Assembly (NCBI GenBank): GCA_030430125.1
Contig: JAUIGA010000010.1
Coordinates: 1-21,074 of the forward strand
Reading direction: 5' to 3'
Origin: Chloroflexia bacterium
GTDB taxonomy: Bacteria > Chloroflexota > Chloroflexia > Thermomicrobiales > UBA6265
DNA length: 21,074 bases
The position numbers and the translations under genes were made by a program. Positions 8,104 to 13,857 of the stretch are shown here, piece after piece. Within the stretch, counting starts at the first letter, position 1. Every line of letters starts with the position of its first letter. The notes beneath the pieces were generated by a model. The model was not told the origin of the DNA and did no database searches. It saw nothing but the letters and a program-made list of their open reading frames with translations.

Positions 8104-8193
8104 GCCCGGGATATTCGCACGGCGATGTCGAGGCGATGTGACGCTCCGGCGCGGCGGTTCGGCGCGGTGACGCAAGACGGGTGCAGGTAGACA

Positions 8194-9546
8194 GTGACCA
8201 AACCGATCGTAGCCCTGGTTGGGCGTCCAAATGTCGGCAAGTCGACGCTGTTCAATCGGCTCATCGGCGAACGCAAGGCGATTGTCCAGAACGAGCCTGG
8301 CACGACGCGCGACCGCGTCTACGGCGCGACTGAATGGAACGGCGTCGACTTCACGGTCATTGACACCGGTGGATTGCAGGAAGATTCTGACCTGCCATCG
8401 GATGAGTCCGAGCTTCGCAGGTTGATCGCGCGACAGACTCGCAACCAGGCAACCATGGCGATCGCCGAGGCCGACGTGATCGTCATGGTTGTCGATGGGC
8501 GAACGGGTCCAACACCGCAGGACAACGAGATTGGCGATCTTCTTCGCCGTGCCAGCAAGCCGGTCGTGCTGGCTGCCAACAAGGCGGAAGGCACTGATGT
8601 GCGCTTCGAGGCGTATGAGTTCTACGAGCTCGGCCTGGGAGAGCCGATCCCGATTTCAGCCTATCACGGCAACGGCACCGGAGATCTGCTCGACCGGGTC
8701 ATCGAGGAGCTGCCAAACGCCGAAGAGCTCGAAGAGGATGAAGTCGAAGGACCGAAGATTGCCATCGTCGGGCGACCGAATGTGGGCAAGAGTCGACTGC
8801 TGAATGCGCTGCTCGGGCAGGATCGGGCGATCGTTTCGGATATGCCCGGTACGACCCGAGACACGCTCGACACGGTCATCGAATGGGAGGGCCAGCAGGT
8901 CACCCTCATCGACACGGCGGGGATTCGTCGTCGCGGACGGGTGGAGGAGGGTATCGAACGATTCAGCGTCATGCGCTCCATGCGGGCCATCGATCGGGCG
9001 GATGTCGTACTCCTCCTCATCGATGCCACCGAGGACTTCACGGCGCAGGATCTCCATATTGCCGGCTACGTTGAGGAGCAAAAGAAGGGCATCGTTGTCG
9101 TCGTCAACAAGTGGGATCTTGTCGAGAAGGATTCCATGACGATGGGAGACTATCGCGAGCGTGCCAGGCGGCAACTGGATTTCATGCCGTACGCTTCGCT
9201 GGTGTTTATCTCGGCGAAGACCGGGCAGCGTGTAGCAAAGGTGCTGGAAGAAGCCCTTGAGGTCTTGAACGAGCGCAATCGGCGAGTTTCCACCGCGGCG
9301 CTCAACCGGGTGCTCAAGGATGCAGTCTCAAAGCACCCGCCGCCTTCGAAACCTGGCAAGTGGGTACGGTTCTTCTATGCAACACAGGCCGATGTCGCGC
9401 CGCCGACATTCGTGTTCTTCTGCAATGAACCGAAGATGATTCACTTCTCGTATCGACGCTACATCGAGAATGAGTTGCGAAACACGTTCGGCTTCACGGG
9501 AACGCCGCTGCGGATATCGTTCCGAAATCGTCACGACGCTCACTAG
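8194..9546 (+). CDS. der: Ribosome-assembly GTPase Der (EngA)
   Basis: Der is an essential tandem GTPase acting in maturation of the 50S ribosomal subunit. Both G domains are present: G1 motif GRPNVGKS at residues 10-17 and again at 193-200, each with its G3 motif (DTGG, DTAG) and G4 motif (NKAE in domain 1, NKWD in domain 2). A KH-like C-terminal domain follows (RVLKDAVSKHPPPS, then PTFVFFCNEPKMIHFSYRRYIENELR). At 450 aa it has standard length. The start is GTG at 8194, the only one placing the first P-loop at the proper distance; its Shine-Dalgarno is poor (AGGT at 8185-8188). plsY begins 2 nt after the stop, so the two are co-transcribed. Confidence 0.97.
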   Translation: MTKPIVALVGRPNVGKSTLFNRLIGERKAIVQNEPGTTRDRVYGATEWNGVDFTVIDTGGLQEDSDLPSDESELRRLIARQTRNQATMAIAEADVIVMVVDGRTGPTPQDNEIGDLLRRASKPVVLAANKAEGTDVRFEAYEFYELGLGEPIPISAYHGNGTGDLLDRVIEELPNAEELEEDEVEGPKIAIVGRPNVGKSRLLNALLGQDRAIVSDMPGTTRDTLDTVIEWEGQQVTLIDTAGIRRRGRVEEGIERFSVMRSMRAIDRADVVLLLIDATEDFTAQDLHIAGYVEEQKKGIVVVVNKWDLVEKDSMTMGDYRERARRQLDFMPYASLVFISAKTGQRVAKVLEEALEVLNERNRRVSTAALNRVLKDAVSKHPPPSKPGKWVRFFYATQADVAPPTFVFFCNEPKMIHFSYRRYIENELRNTFGFTGTPLRISFRNRHDAH

Positions 9547-9548
9547 TC

Positions 9549-10163
9549 ATGGAGATACTCGCCGCGCTGGTTGGAATCGGCGCCGCCTATCTCTCGGGGA
9601 GCATCCCGTGGGGTGTCGTCCTTGGCGCTGGACTCAAGGGTGTCGACGTTCGCAAGTTCGGATCTGGCAATACCGGAGCCACCAACACGTTTCGGGTGCT
9701 GGGCTGGAAGATCGCGGTCGCGGTTGCCGTCATGGACGTGCTCAAGGGATTCCTGCCGGTGGTCATCGGGCGGTGGCTGGATGCACCGGTGTGGCTCGTC
9801 GGGGTGATGGCCATTGCCGCGACGGTCGGGCACTGCTGGTCGCCCTGGATGAAGCTGAGCGGCGGAAAGGGCATGGCGACTGGCGGAGGCGCGGCAGTCG
9901 GCCTGTTGCCGTGGTTGATTACGATGTTGCCGTTGATGATCGTGATCGTCTTCGCCACACGATATGTGTCACTCGCGTCGATCGTTGCCACTGTCACCGG
10001 TACTCTTATCGCATGTGTCTTTGCCGCGACCACGGATTTTCCGTGGTTCTGGGCGATTTGCATCGCGGCAATATCCGGCATCGTCATCGGCAAGCATCAC
10101 ACCAACATCGATCGCTTGTTGTCTGGCAGCGAGCGTCGATTCGGAGTCTCCGAGGCCCGTTGA
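9549..10163 (+). CDS. plsY: Acyl-phosphate:glycerol-3-phosphate acyltransferase PlsY
   Basis: PlsY is an integral membrane enzyme that moves the acyl chain from acyl-phosphate to glycerol-3-phosphate, giving lysophosphatidate, the first membrane phospholipid intermediate. Its three conserved loops are visible: SGSIPWG near residue 16, the GSGNTGATN motif near residue 38, and GGKGMATGGG near residue 105. Hydrophobic helices separate them, and the C-terminal KHHTNIDRLLSGSE is typical. The length of 204 aa is normal. The gene starts 2 nt after the der stop and is presumably translated by reinitiation or coupling. It converges on galE across 43 nt in which I see no terminator hairpin. PlsX, which makes the acyl-phosphate, is not in the window. 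Confidence 0.96.
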   Translation: MEILAALVGIGAAYLSGSIPWGVVLGAGLKGVDVRKFGSGNTGATNTFRVLGWKIAVAVAVMDVLKGFLPVVIGRWLDAPVWLVGVMAIAATVGHCWSPWMKLSGGKGMATGGGAAVGLLPWLITMLPLMIVIVFATRYVSLASIVATVTGTLIACVFAATTDFPWFWAICIAAISGIVIGKHHTNIDRLLSGSERRFGVSEAR

Positions 10164-10206
10164 TGCCGACTTTTCGAACAGCGCCAACCGATCCGATGTG
10201 CGCCCG

Positions 10207-11184
10207 TTACGTGCTGTAGCCGTTGGGGTGCCGCTGGTACCAATCCCAGGCCGAGCCAATCATGTCGTCGAGCGTGGACCGCCTGGGCGTCCAGCCGAGT
10301 AGCTCGCGGGCGCGAGAGGAATCAGCGACGAGGGCGGCAGGGTCACCCGATCGTCTGGGACCGATCCTGATGGGGAGGTCTTTGCCAGTTACCCGCGCTA
10401 CAGCGTCGACTATCTCCTTAACGGAGTACCCCGAGGCCGTCCCGAGGTTCATCGCGCCGAGCGGCTGGTCGAGCCGTTCCAGTGCGGTGATATGCGCATC
10501 CACCAGGTCGACCACGTGTACATAGTCCCGGATTGCGGTTCCGTCCGGCGTGTCGTAGTCCGTGCCGAACATCGTGAAGTGATCCCGCTTGCCGAGCAGC
10601 GTCTGGAGTGCAACCGGGATCAGGTGCGTTTCCGGATCATGATCCTCGCCACGATCATGCGTGGCTCCTGCGACATTGAAGTACCGGAAGATCGCGTGGT
10701 TGATGCTGTAGCGGTGCGAGAAGGAGTCAAGCATCTGTTCGGTCATCCACTTGGACGCACCGTATGGATTGATGGGGCTCTTCGTCGTGTCCTCCAGGAT
10801 CGGAAGCTCCGCTGGCTCCCCGTACACGGCGGCTGTCGACGAAAACACGAATCGCGTGATTCCCGCATCAGCCGCGGCTCGCAGCAGGTTCAGCCCGCCC
10901 GCGGTGTTGGTCGCAAAGTAGGGACCCGGCTGCTCGACACTTTCGGGCACCAGCGTGAGCGCGGCGAAGTGCATGACCGCATCAGCTCCCGACGCTCGGA
11001 CGATATCGGTGACAGCGTCGGTGCACCGGAGATCGCACGTTTCGACGACGGCTCCGGGATGGACGGCTTCGCGATGCCCGCGCTCGAAATTGTCGAGCAC
11101 CGTCACGTGGTAGCCACGTTCGATCAGACGCTCGGTGGCGACACTGCCGATGTACCCACCGCCACCGGTTACGAGAACGTGCAT
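10207..11184 (-). CDS. galE: UDP-glucose 4-epimerase GalE
   Basis: GalE interconverts UDP-glucose and UDP-galactose with tightly bound NAD, supplying sugars for envelope polysaccharides or galactose use. The protein is an extended short-chain dehydrogenase of 325 aa: the Rossmann motif TGGGGYIGS has its three glycines at 7, 10 and 13. The catalytic set is Ser116/Thr117 (FSSTAAVYGE) with Tyr141 and Lys145 (PYGASKWMTE). The C-terminal half has the nucleotide-sugar domain (IRDYVHVVDLVDAH, LNLGTASGYSVKEIV). The start at 11184 (ATG) is set by the Rossmann fold beginning at residue 3 and by AGGGG 9 nt upstream; the longer open frame to 11370 crosses the divergent promoter region. It is divergent from glyA and convergent with plsY. 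Substrate preference cannot be read from the sequence. Confidence 0.93.
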   Translation of the reverse strand: MHVLVTGGGGYIGSVATERLIERGYHVTVLDNFERGHREAVHPGAVVETCDLRCTDAVTDIVRASGADAVMHFAALTLVPESVEQPGPYFATNTAGGLNLLRAAADAGITRFVFSSTAAVYGEPAELPILEDTTKSPINPYGASKWMTEQMLDSFSHRYSINHAIFRYFNVAGATHDRGEDHDPETHLIPVALQTLLGKRDHFTMFGTDYDTPDGTAIRDYVHVVDLVDAHITALERLDQPLGAMNLGTASGYSVKEIVDAVARVTGKDLPIRIGPRRSGDPAALVADSSRARELLGWTPRRSTLDDMIGSAWDWYQRHPNGYST

Positions 11185-11258
11185 TGACTGACACCCCTGT
11201 TGCTGAATGGTTCGGTGCTGCGTTCGGTCCAGAACCGTCCGGATTCGCACCTGCCCCA

Positions 11259-11267
11259 TGGTACACT
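11259..11267 (+). promoter_or_regulatory. Extended -10 promoter for glyA
   Basis: TGGTACACT fits the extended -10 pattern TGnTATAAT (hexamer TACACT). No good -35 is seen. It lies in the galE/glyA intergenic region and predicts a start near 11274, leaving a leader of about 100 nt before glyA that contains the hairpin described separately. I could not identify a convincing promoter for galE on the other strand. Confidence 0.45.
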
Positions 11268-11285
11268 TTCGCCGATATTGGCCGC

Positions 11286-11327
11286 CCATGCCAAGCAGGG
11301 CTGCCACCCCAACAGCCCAGTGCATGG
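11286..11327 (+). other. Two-tier hairpin in the glyA leader
   Basis: CCATGC (11286-11291) pairs with GCATGG (11322-11327), and inside it GGGCTG (11298-11303) pairs with CAGCCC (11313-11318). There is a 6-nt by 3-nt internal loop and a 9-nt C/A-rich apical loop. The element lies between the predicted promoter and the Shine-Dalgarno. It lacks the conserved sequences of glycine, THF or SAM riboswitches as I know them. No U-run follows it. Confidence 0.45.
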
Positions 11328-11372
11328 CCCCCTGGTGTCGCGAAACGCAAGATTCGAGGATGGAGTGCATAC

Positions 11373-12641
11373 ATGACCGCGTCCGAGTTGCTTGAGTCGG
11401 CAGATCCAGAGGTTTCGGCGGCGATTCGTCGTGAAGAACAGCGCGAGCGCGACGGTATCGAGCTGATTGCCTCGGAGAACTATGTCAGCGAGGCGGTACT
11501 GGCGGCGGTTGGTTCCGTGCTCACCAACAAGTACGCGGAGGGCCTGCCGGGCAAGCGCTATTACGGTGGATGCGAGTATGTTGACGTCGTGGAAGAGCTG
11601 GCCATCGATCGGGCGAAAGCCATGTTCGGCGCTGAACATGCCAATGTGCAGCCTCACTCCGGCGCCAACGCCAATATGGCCGCGTATTTCTCCTTGCTGG
11701 AGCCCGGCGACACGGTGTTGGGACTCAATCTCTCGGAGGGCGGTCACCTCACGCATGGCTCGCCGGTGAACTTCTCCGGTCGGTTTTTCGACATCTCGTT
11801 CTACGGCGTCGATCACGAGTCGGGCCGCATCGACTACGACGCGGTGCTGGACACAGCCAAGACTGTACGCCCGAAGGCCATCATCAGCGGAGCGAGCGCT
11901 TACAGCCGTACGATCGACTTCAAGCGATTCCGGGAGATTGCCGACGAAGTGGGGGCGTACCTGTTTGCAGACGTCGCCCACATCGCGGGGCTCATCGTTG
12001 CCGGAGAGCATCCAAGTTCGGTCGGACATGCCCACATCACCACCACCACTACCCACAAGACCCTTCGTGGGCCACGTGGCGGGCTCATCCTGACGAGTGA
12101 AGAGTTCGGCAAGGGGGTGGACAAGACCGTCTTCCCCGGCATGCAGGGCGGACCGCTGATGCATGTCATCGCCGGCAAGGCGGTTGCGTTCCAGGAAGCG
12201 CTGCAACCGTCGTTCCGGGTGTACGCTCGACAGGTCATCGCGAACGCGCAGGCGATGGCCTCGGCGCTCCAGGAGCGCGGTCTGAATGTCGTTTCCGGTG
12301 GGACCGACAATCACCTGTTCCTGGTTGACGTGGGTGCACGTGGGGTCAGTGGACGGAAGACGGAACGACTTCTCGACAGCGTCGGAATCTCGGCCAATCG
12401 AAACACGATTCCCGGCGATACCCGGCCGCCGACCCAGGCGAGTGGCCTGCGAATTGGCACGCCAGCAGTGACGACCCGTGGATTCAAGGAAGCTGATTGC
12501 GTTCGGGTGGCGGATATGATCGCGCGGGTGATCGATGCGCCCGACGATGAGACGATCCTCGATGCAGTGCGGCAGGAAGTCCGCGAGCTGACGTCTGCAT
12601 TCCCGGTCCAAGGTACGGCTGCGGCTCAGTTGACACAGTAG
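11373..12641 (+). CDS. glyA: Serine hydroxymethyltransferase GlyA
   Basis: GlyA is the PLP enzyme that converts serine + THF to glycine + 5,10-methylene-THF, the main one-carbon source of the cell. The PLP lysine is Lys229 in TTTTHKTLRGPRGG, the same number as in E. coli. Other signatures are IELIASENYVSEAV, TNKYAEGLPGKRYYGGCEYVD, NVQPHSGANAN and FADVAHIAGLI. The start at 11373 (ATG) is supported by GGAG at 11362-11365 with 7-nt spacing and by family length (422 aa); an in-frame extension to 11184 would run through the promoter region. It is monocistronic, divergent from galE and followed by a strong hairpin. Function is linked to the gcv and pur genes of the same window although they are not in one operon. 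Confidence 0.97.
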   Translation: MTASELLESADPEVSAAIRREEQRERDGIELIASENYVSEAVLAAVGSVLTNKYAEGLPGKRYYGGCEYVDVVEELAIDRAKAMFGAEHANVQPHSGANANMAAYFSLLEPGDTVLGLNLSEGGHLTHGSPVNFSGRFFDISFYGVDHESGRIDYDAVLDTAKTVRPKAIISGASAYSRTIDFKRFREIADEVGAYLFADVAHIAGLIVAGEHPSSVGHAHITTTTTHKTLRGPRGGLILTSEEFGKGVDKTVFPGMQGGPLMHVIAGKAVAFQEALQPSFRVYARQVIANAQAMASALQERGLNVVSGGTDNHLFLVDVGARGVSGRKTERLLDSVGISANRNTIPGDTRPPTQASGLRIGTPAVTTRGFKEADCVRVADMIARVIDAPDDETILDAVRQEVRELTSAFPVQGTAAAQLTQ

Positions 12642-12658
12642 CTACACACATCGGCAGA

Positions 12659-12703
12659 GACAGCGAAACGCGACTGGCTCGTCGCCAGTCGCGTTTCGCT
12701 GTC
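12659..12703. terminator. Perfect 20-bp-stem hairpin, probable bidirectional terminator
   Basis: The arms at 12659-12678 and 12684-12703 are exact reverse complements (20 of 20) around a 5-nt loop TCGTC. It begins 17 nt after the glyA stop and ends 29 nt before the stop of the convergent small membrane-protein gene, so it can serve both strands. There is no T-tract on either side, so either it terminates without one or it acts mainly as a 3'-end stabiliser or RNase III substrate. Confidence 0.7.
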
Positions 12704-12732
12704 CACGAGATCAGGACATCGAGGGGTGCAGA

Positions 12733-12918
12733 CTATTGTAGCAGGAGCTCGAACTTGAGCCGCTCTTCGTCACTTCGATCGCGGCGATCAACAAATGCCC
12801 AGATGATCGACGCGAGTTGTACAAGGTACCGGCCCAGAACCGCACCAAGCACGAAACCAACAACCGCGGCGCCGATACTGGCAAGGATCAAGGTAAGAAT
12901 GCTGGTGTTCGACTTCAT
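12733..12918 (-). CDS. Small membrane protein of unknown function
   Basis: A 61-aa frame, not assignable to a named family. Residues 7-29 form a hydrophobic helix rich in Gly/Ala (ASIGAAVVGFVLGAVLG), possibly continuing as a second amphipathic stretch to about 43, followed by a charged tail (DRRDRSDEERLKFE) that would be cytoplasmic by the positive-inside rule. The ATG at 12918 is chosen over the upstream in-frame ATG at 12960 because GAGGGG (12928-12933, read on the minus strand) precedes it by 9 nt. It lies 49 nt downstream of rsfS on the same strand and probably shares its transcript. A 7-bp hairpin abuts its Shine-Dalgarno. The strong start signal and sensible membrane topology argue that it is real, but conservation is untested. 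Confidence 0.6.
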   Translation of the reverse strand: MKSNTSILTLILASIGAAVVGFVLGAVLGRYLVQLASIIWAFVDRRDRSDEERLKFELLLQ

Positions 12919-12932
12919 TGCCGGATTCCCCT

Positions 12933-12951
12933 CAACACGACATCCGTGTTG
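12933..12951 (-). promoter_or_regulatory. Hairpin abutting the small-protein Shine-Dalgarno
   Basis: CAACACG (12933-12939) and CGTGTTG (12945-12951) are perfect complements around a 5-nt loop. On the minus-strand RNA the stem begins 16 nt after the rsfS stop and its 3' arm ends directly at the GAGGGG ribosome-binding site of the 61-aa gene. It could control translation of that gene or protect the rsfS 3' end. Confidence 0.4.
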
Positions 12952-12967
12952 GCGATGCACGACGCGA

Positions 12968-13351
12968 TTACTGGATTTCCAGCACCACCGGTGCGTCCTG
13001 CCACAAATCCTCGATATCGTAGAATTTCCTCAGCTCATCATCGAACACGTGCACGACCACATCCGAGTAGTCGAGCAGGATCCAGCCTGAGGGAGGATCG
13101 CCTTCGATCCGGGCAGGTCGCACGCTGCGTCGACTCAAGTCGTCCGACAGCTGCCGCGAAATCGCCCGCAGCTGGCGCTCATTCTCGCCGGAGGTGATAA
13201 CGAAATAGTCCGCCAGGGTCGAGATGCCCCGAATATCCAACACCCGGGTGTGCGAAGCTGGCGTGTCGGCGAGGACATCCGCAATCGTGATCGCGAAGTC
13301 GCGAATGTCTTCCTCGGTGGCCAGCGAAATTGTGGATCGATCCTGAGTCAC
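12968..13351 (-). CDS. rsfS: Ribosomal silencing factor RsfS
   Basis: RsfS (DUF143/Iojap family) binds ribosomal protein uL14 and blocks joining of the 30S and 50S subunits, lowering translation in stationary phase or starvation. Family segments are visible: DYFVITSGENERQLRAI in the middle, GWILLDYSDVVVHVF, and RKFYDIEDLWQDAP near the C-terminus. I place the start at the GTG at 13351 (127 aa): GAGG lies 5 nt upstream. The frame stays open to an ATG at 13441, but that lies inside the tRNA gene and would give an atypical N-terminus; a second GTG at 13357 is also possible. nadD, a common neighbour, is absent. A tRNA gene precedes it on the same strand and the 61-aa gene follows. Confidence 0.92.
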   Translation of the reverse strand: MTQDRSTISLATEEDIRDFAITIADVLADTPASHTRVLDIRGISTLADYFVITSGENERQLRAISRQLSDDLSRRSVRPARIEGDPPSGWILLDYSDVVVHVFDDELRKFYDIEDLWQDAPVVLEIQ

Positions 13352-13377
13352 GTGCACCTCGTTGGGTTCCTCGGCGG

Positions 13378-13396
13378 TTGCCTGGTCACCTGGCAA
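13378..13396. promoter_or_regulatory. 19-bp operator-like palindrome between tRNA and rsfS
   Basis: TTGCCTGGT-C-ACCTGGCAA has dyad symmetry at 8 of 9 half-site positions. It lies between the 3' end of the tRNA gene and the rsfS start. Because the symmetry runs to the centre, it suits a dimeric DNA-binding protein better than an RNA hairpin. No matching repressor is visible nearby. Confidence 0.35.
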
Positions 13397-13410
13397 TGCG
13401 GCAGACTGTG

Positions 13411-13482
13411 TGGGCCCGGCAGGGATCGAACCTGCGACCAAGGGGTTATGAGCCCCGTGCTCTACCGCTGAGCTACAGGCCC
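13411..13482 (-). tRNA. tRNA with CAT anticodon, probably tRNA-Ile2 (lysidine type), alternatively elongator tRNA-Met
   Basis: A 72-nt cloverleaf on the minus strand: acceptor GGGCCTG/CGGGCCC, D stem GCTC/GAGC, anticodon loop CTCATAA, T stem GCAGG/CCTGC and discriminator A. CCA is not encoded. The acceptor has C4-G69 and C5-G68, the pairs known to mark E. coli tRNA-Ile2 for TilS, and the variable and T-arm region resembles tRNA-Ile2; elongator tRNA-Met usually begins GGCG or GGCU. I therefore favour Ile2. The anticodon stem has a terminal C27/T43 mismatch. Confidence 0.9.
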
Positions 13483-13495
13483 AATCCGTGTCTCA

Positions 13496-13525
13496 AGTGT
13501 ACCCGGCCCACGCTGGCTCGACCAA
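13496..13525 (-). promoter_or_regulatory. Promoter for tRNA(CAT)
   Basis: Read on the minus strand, TTGGTC (13520-13525) and TACACT (13496-13501) are separated by 18 nt, an acceptable -35/-10 pair. The predicted start near 13489 leaves a leader of only a few nucleotides before the tRNA 5' end at 13482. No terminator is visible between the tRNA and rsfS, so this promoter could also drive rsfS. Confidence 0.45.
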
Positions 13526-13593
13526 CGCAAAAGGTAGCAAACTGGCCTCAGCGAGATGGGCAGGTCAGGACAACTCCAGTGGAGGAGAGTTGC

Positions 13594-13857
13594 ATGGTGC
13601 AAAGTGTGTCGACGGAGCCGCCGGAGAACCAACAGCCAGTGTCGGAAGCAGGGGCGCCGTTCACGATTGCCGATTTCGAGGTGCTTGTGCGCGCGGCAGG
13701 CCTCACGGTCGACCAGGACCGCATGCCGCAACTGTTGCAGGCCTTCGAGTCAATCATTGACAACCTCGCTTTTCTCGATGAGCCGAGCGAGCGAAACGAT
13801 GAGAGCAGGGGGGTAGGGTTCGACGCAGGGTGGGTACCGAACAGGAGACGCGGATGA
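13594..13857 (+). CDS. Small GatC/AtzG-like accessory protein
   Basis: An 87-aa protein with a flexible N-terminus (Glu/Gln/Pro-rich, residues 1-21). A helical core follows (FTIADFEVLVRAAGLTVDQDRMPQLLQAFESIIDNLAFL, split over about 23-61) and then a polar tail. Size, helix pattern and position directly before an amidase resemble GatC of the amidotransferase or, better, the AtzG-type partner of AtzE amidases; the C-terminal Arg-x-Asp end of true GatC is not seen. Such partners wrap around the amidase and stabilise it or complete its active site. Translation should be strong: GGAGGAGAG at 13581-13589 precedes the ATG by 4 nt. The stop overlaps the amidase start in an ATGA. The operon link is secure, the family assignment moderate. 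Confidence 0.6.
   Translation: MVQSVSTEPPENQQPVSEAGAPFTIADFEVLVRAAGLTVDQDRMPQLLQAFESIIDNLAFLDEPSERNDESRGVGFDAGWVPNRRRG

Noticed and set aside
11169..12611. 480-codon open frame on the minus strand
   Set aside because: Antisense to glyA and overlapping the galE start; no motif and no ribosome-binding site.
13330..13593. Plus-strand open frame running into the small GatC/AtzG-like gene
   Set aside because: Its 5' part reads antisense through the tRNA gene, giving the well-known spurious 'GSNLRPRGYEP' type peptide. The real start is the ATG at 13594 with a strong Shine-Dalgarno.
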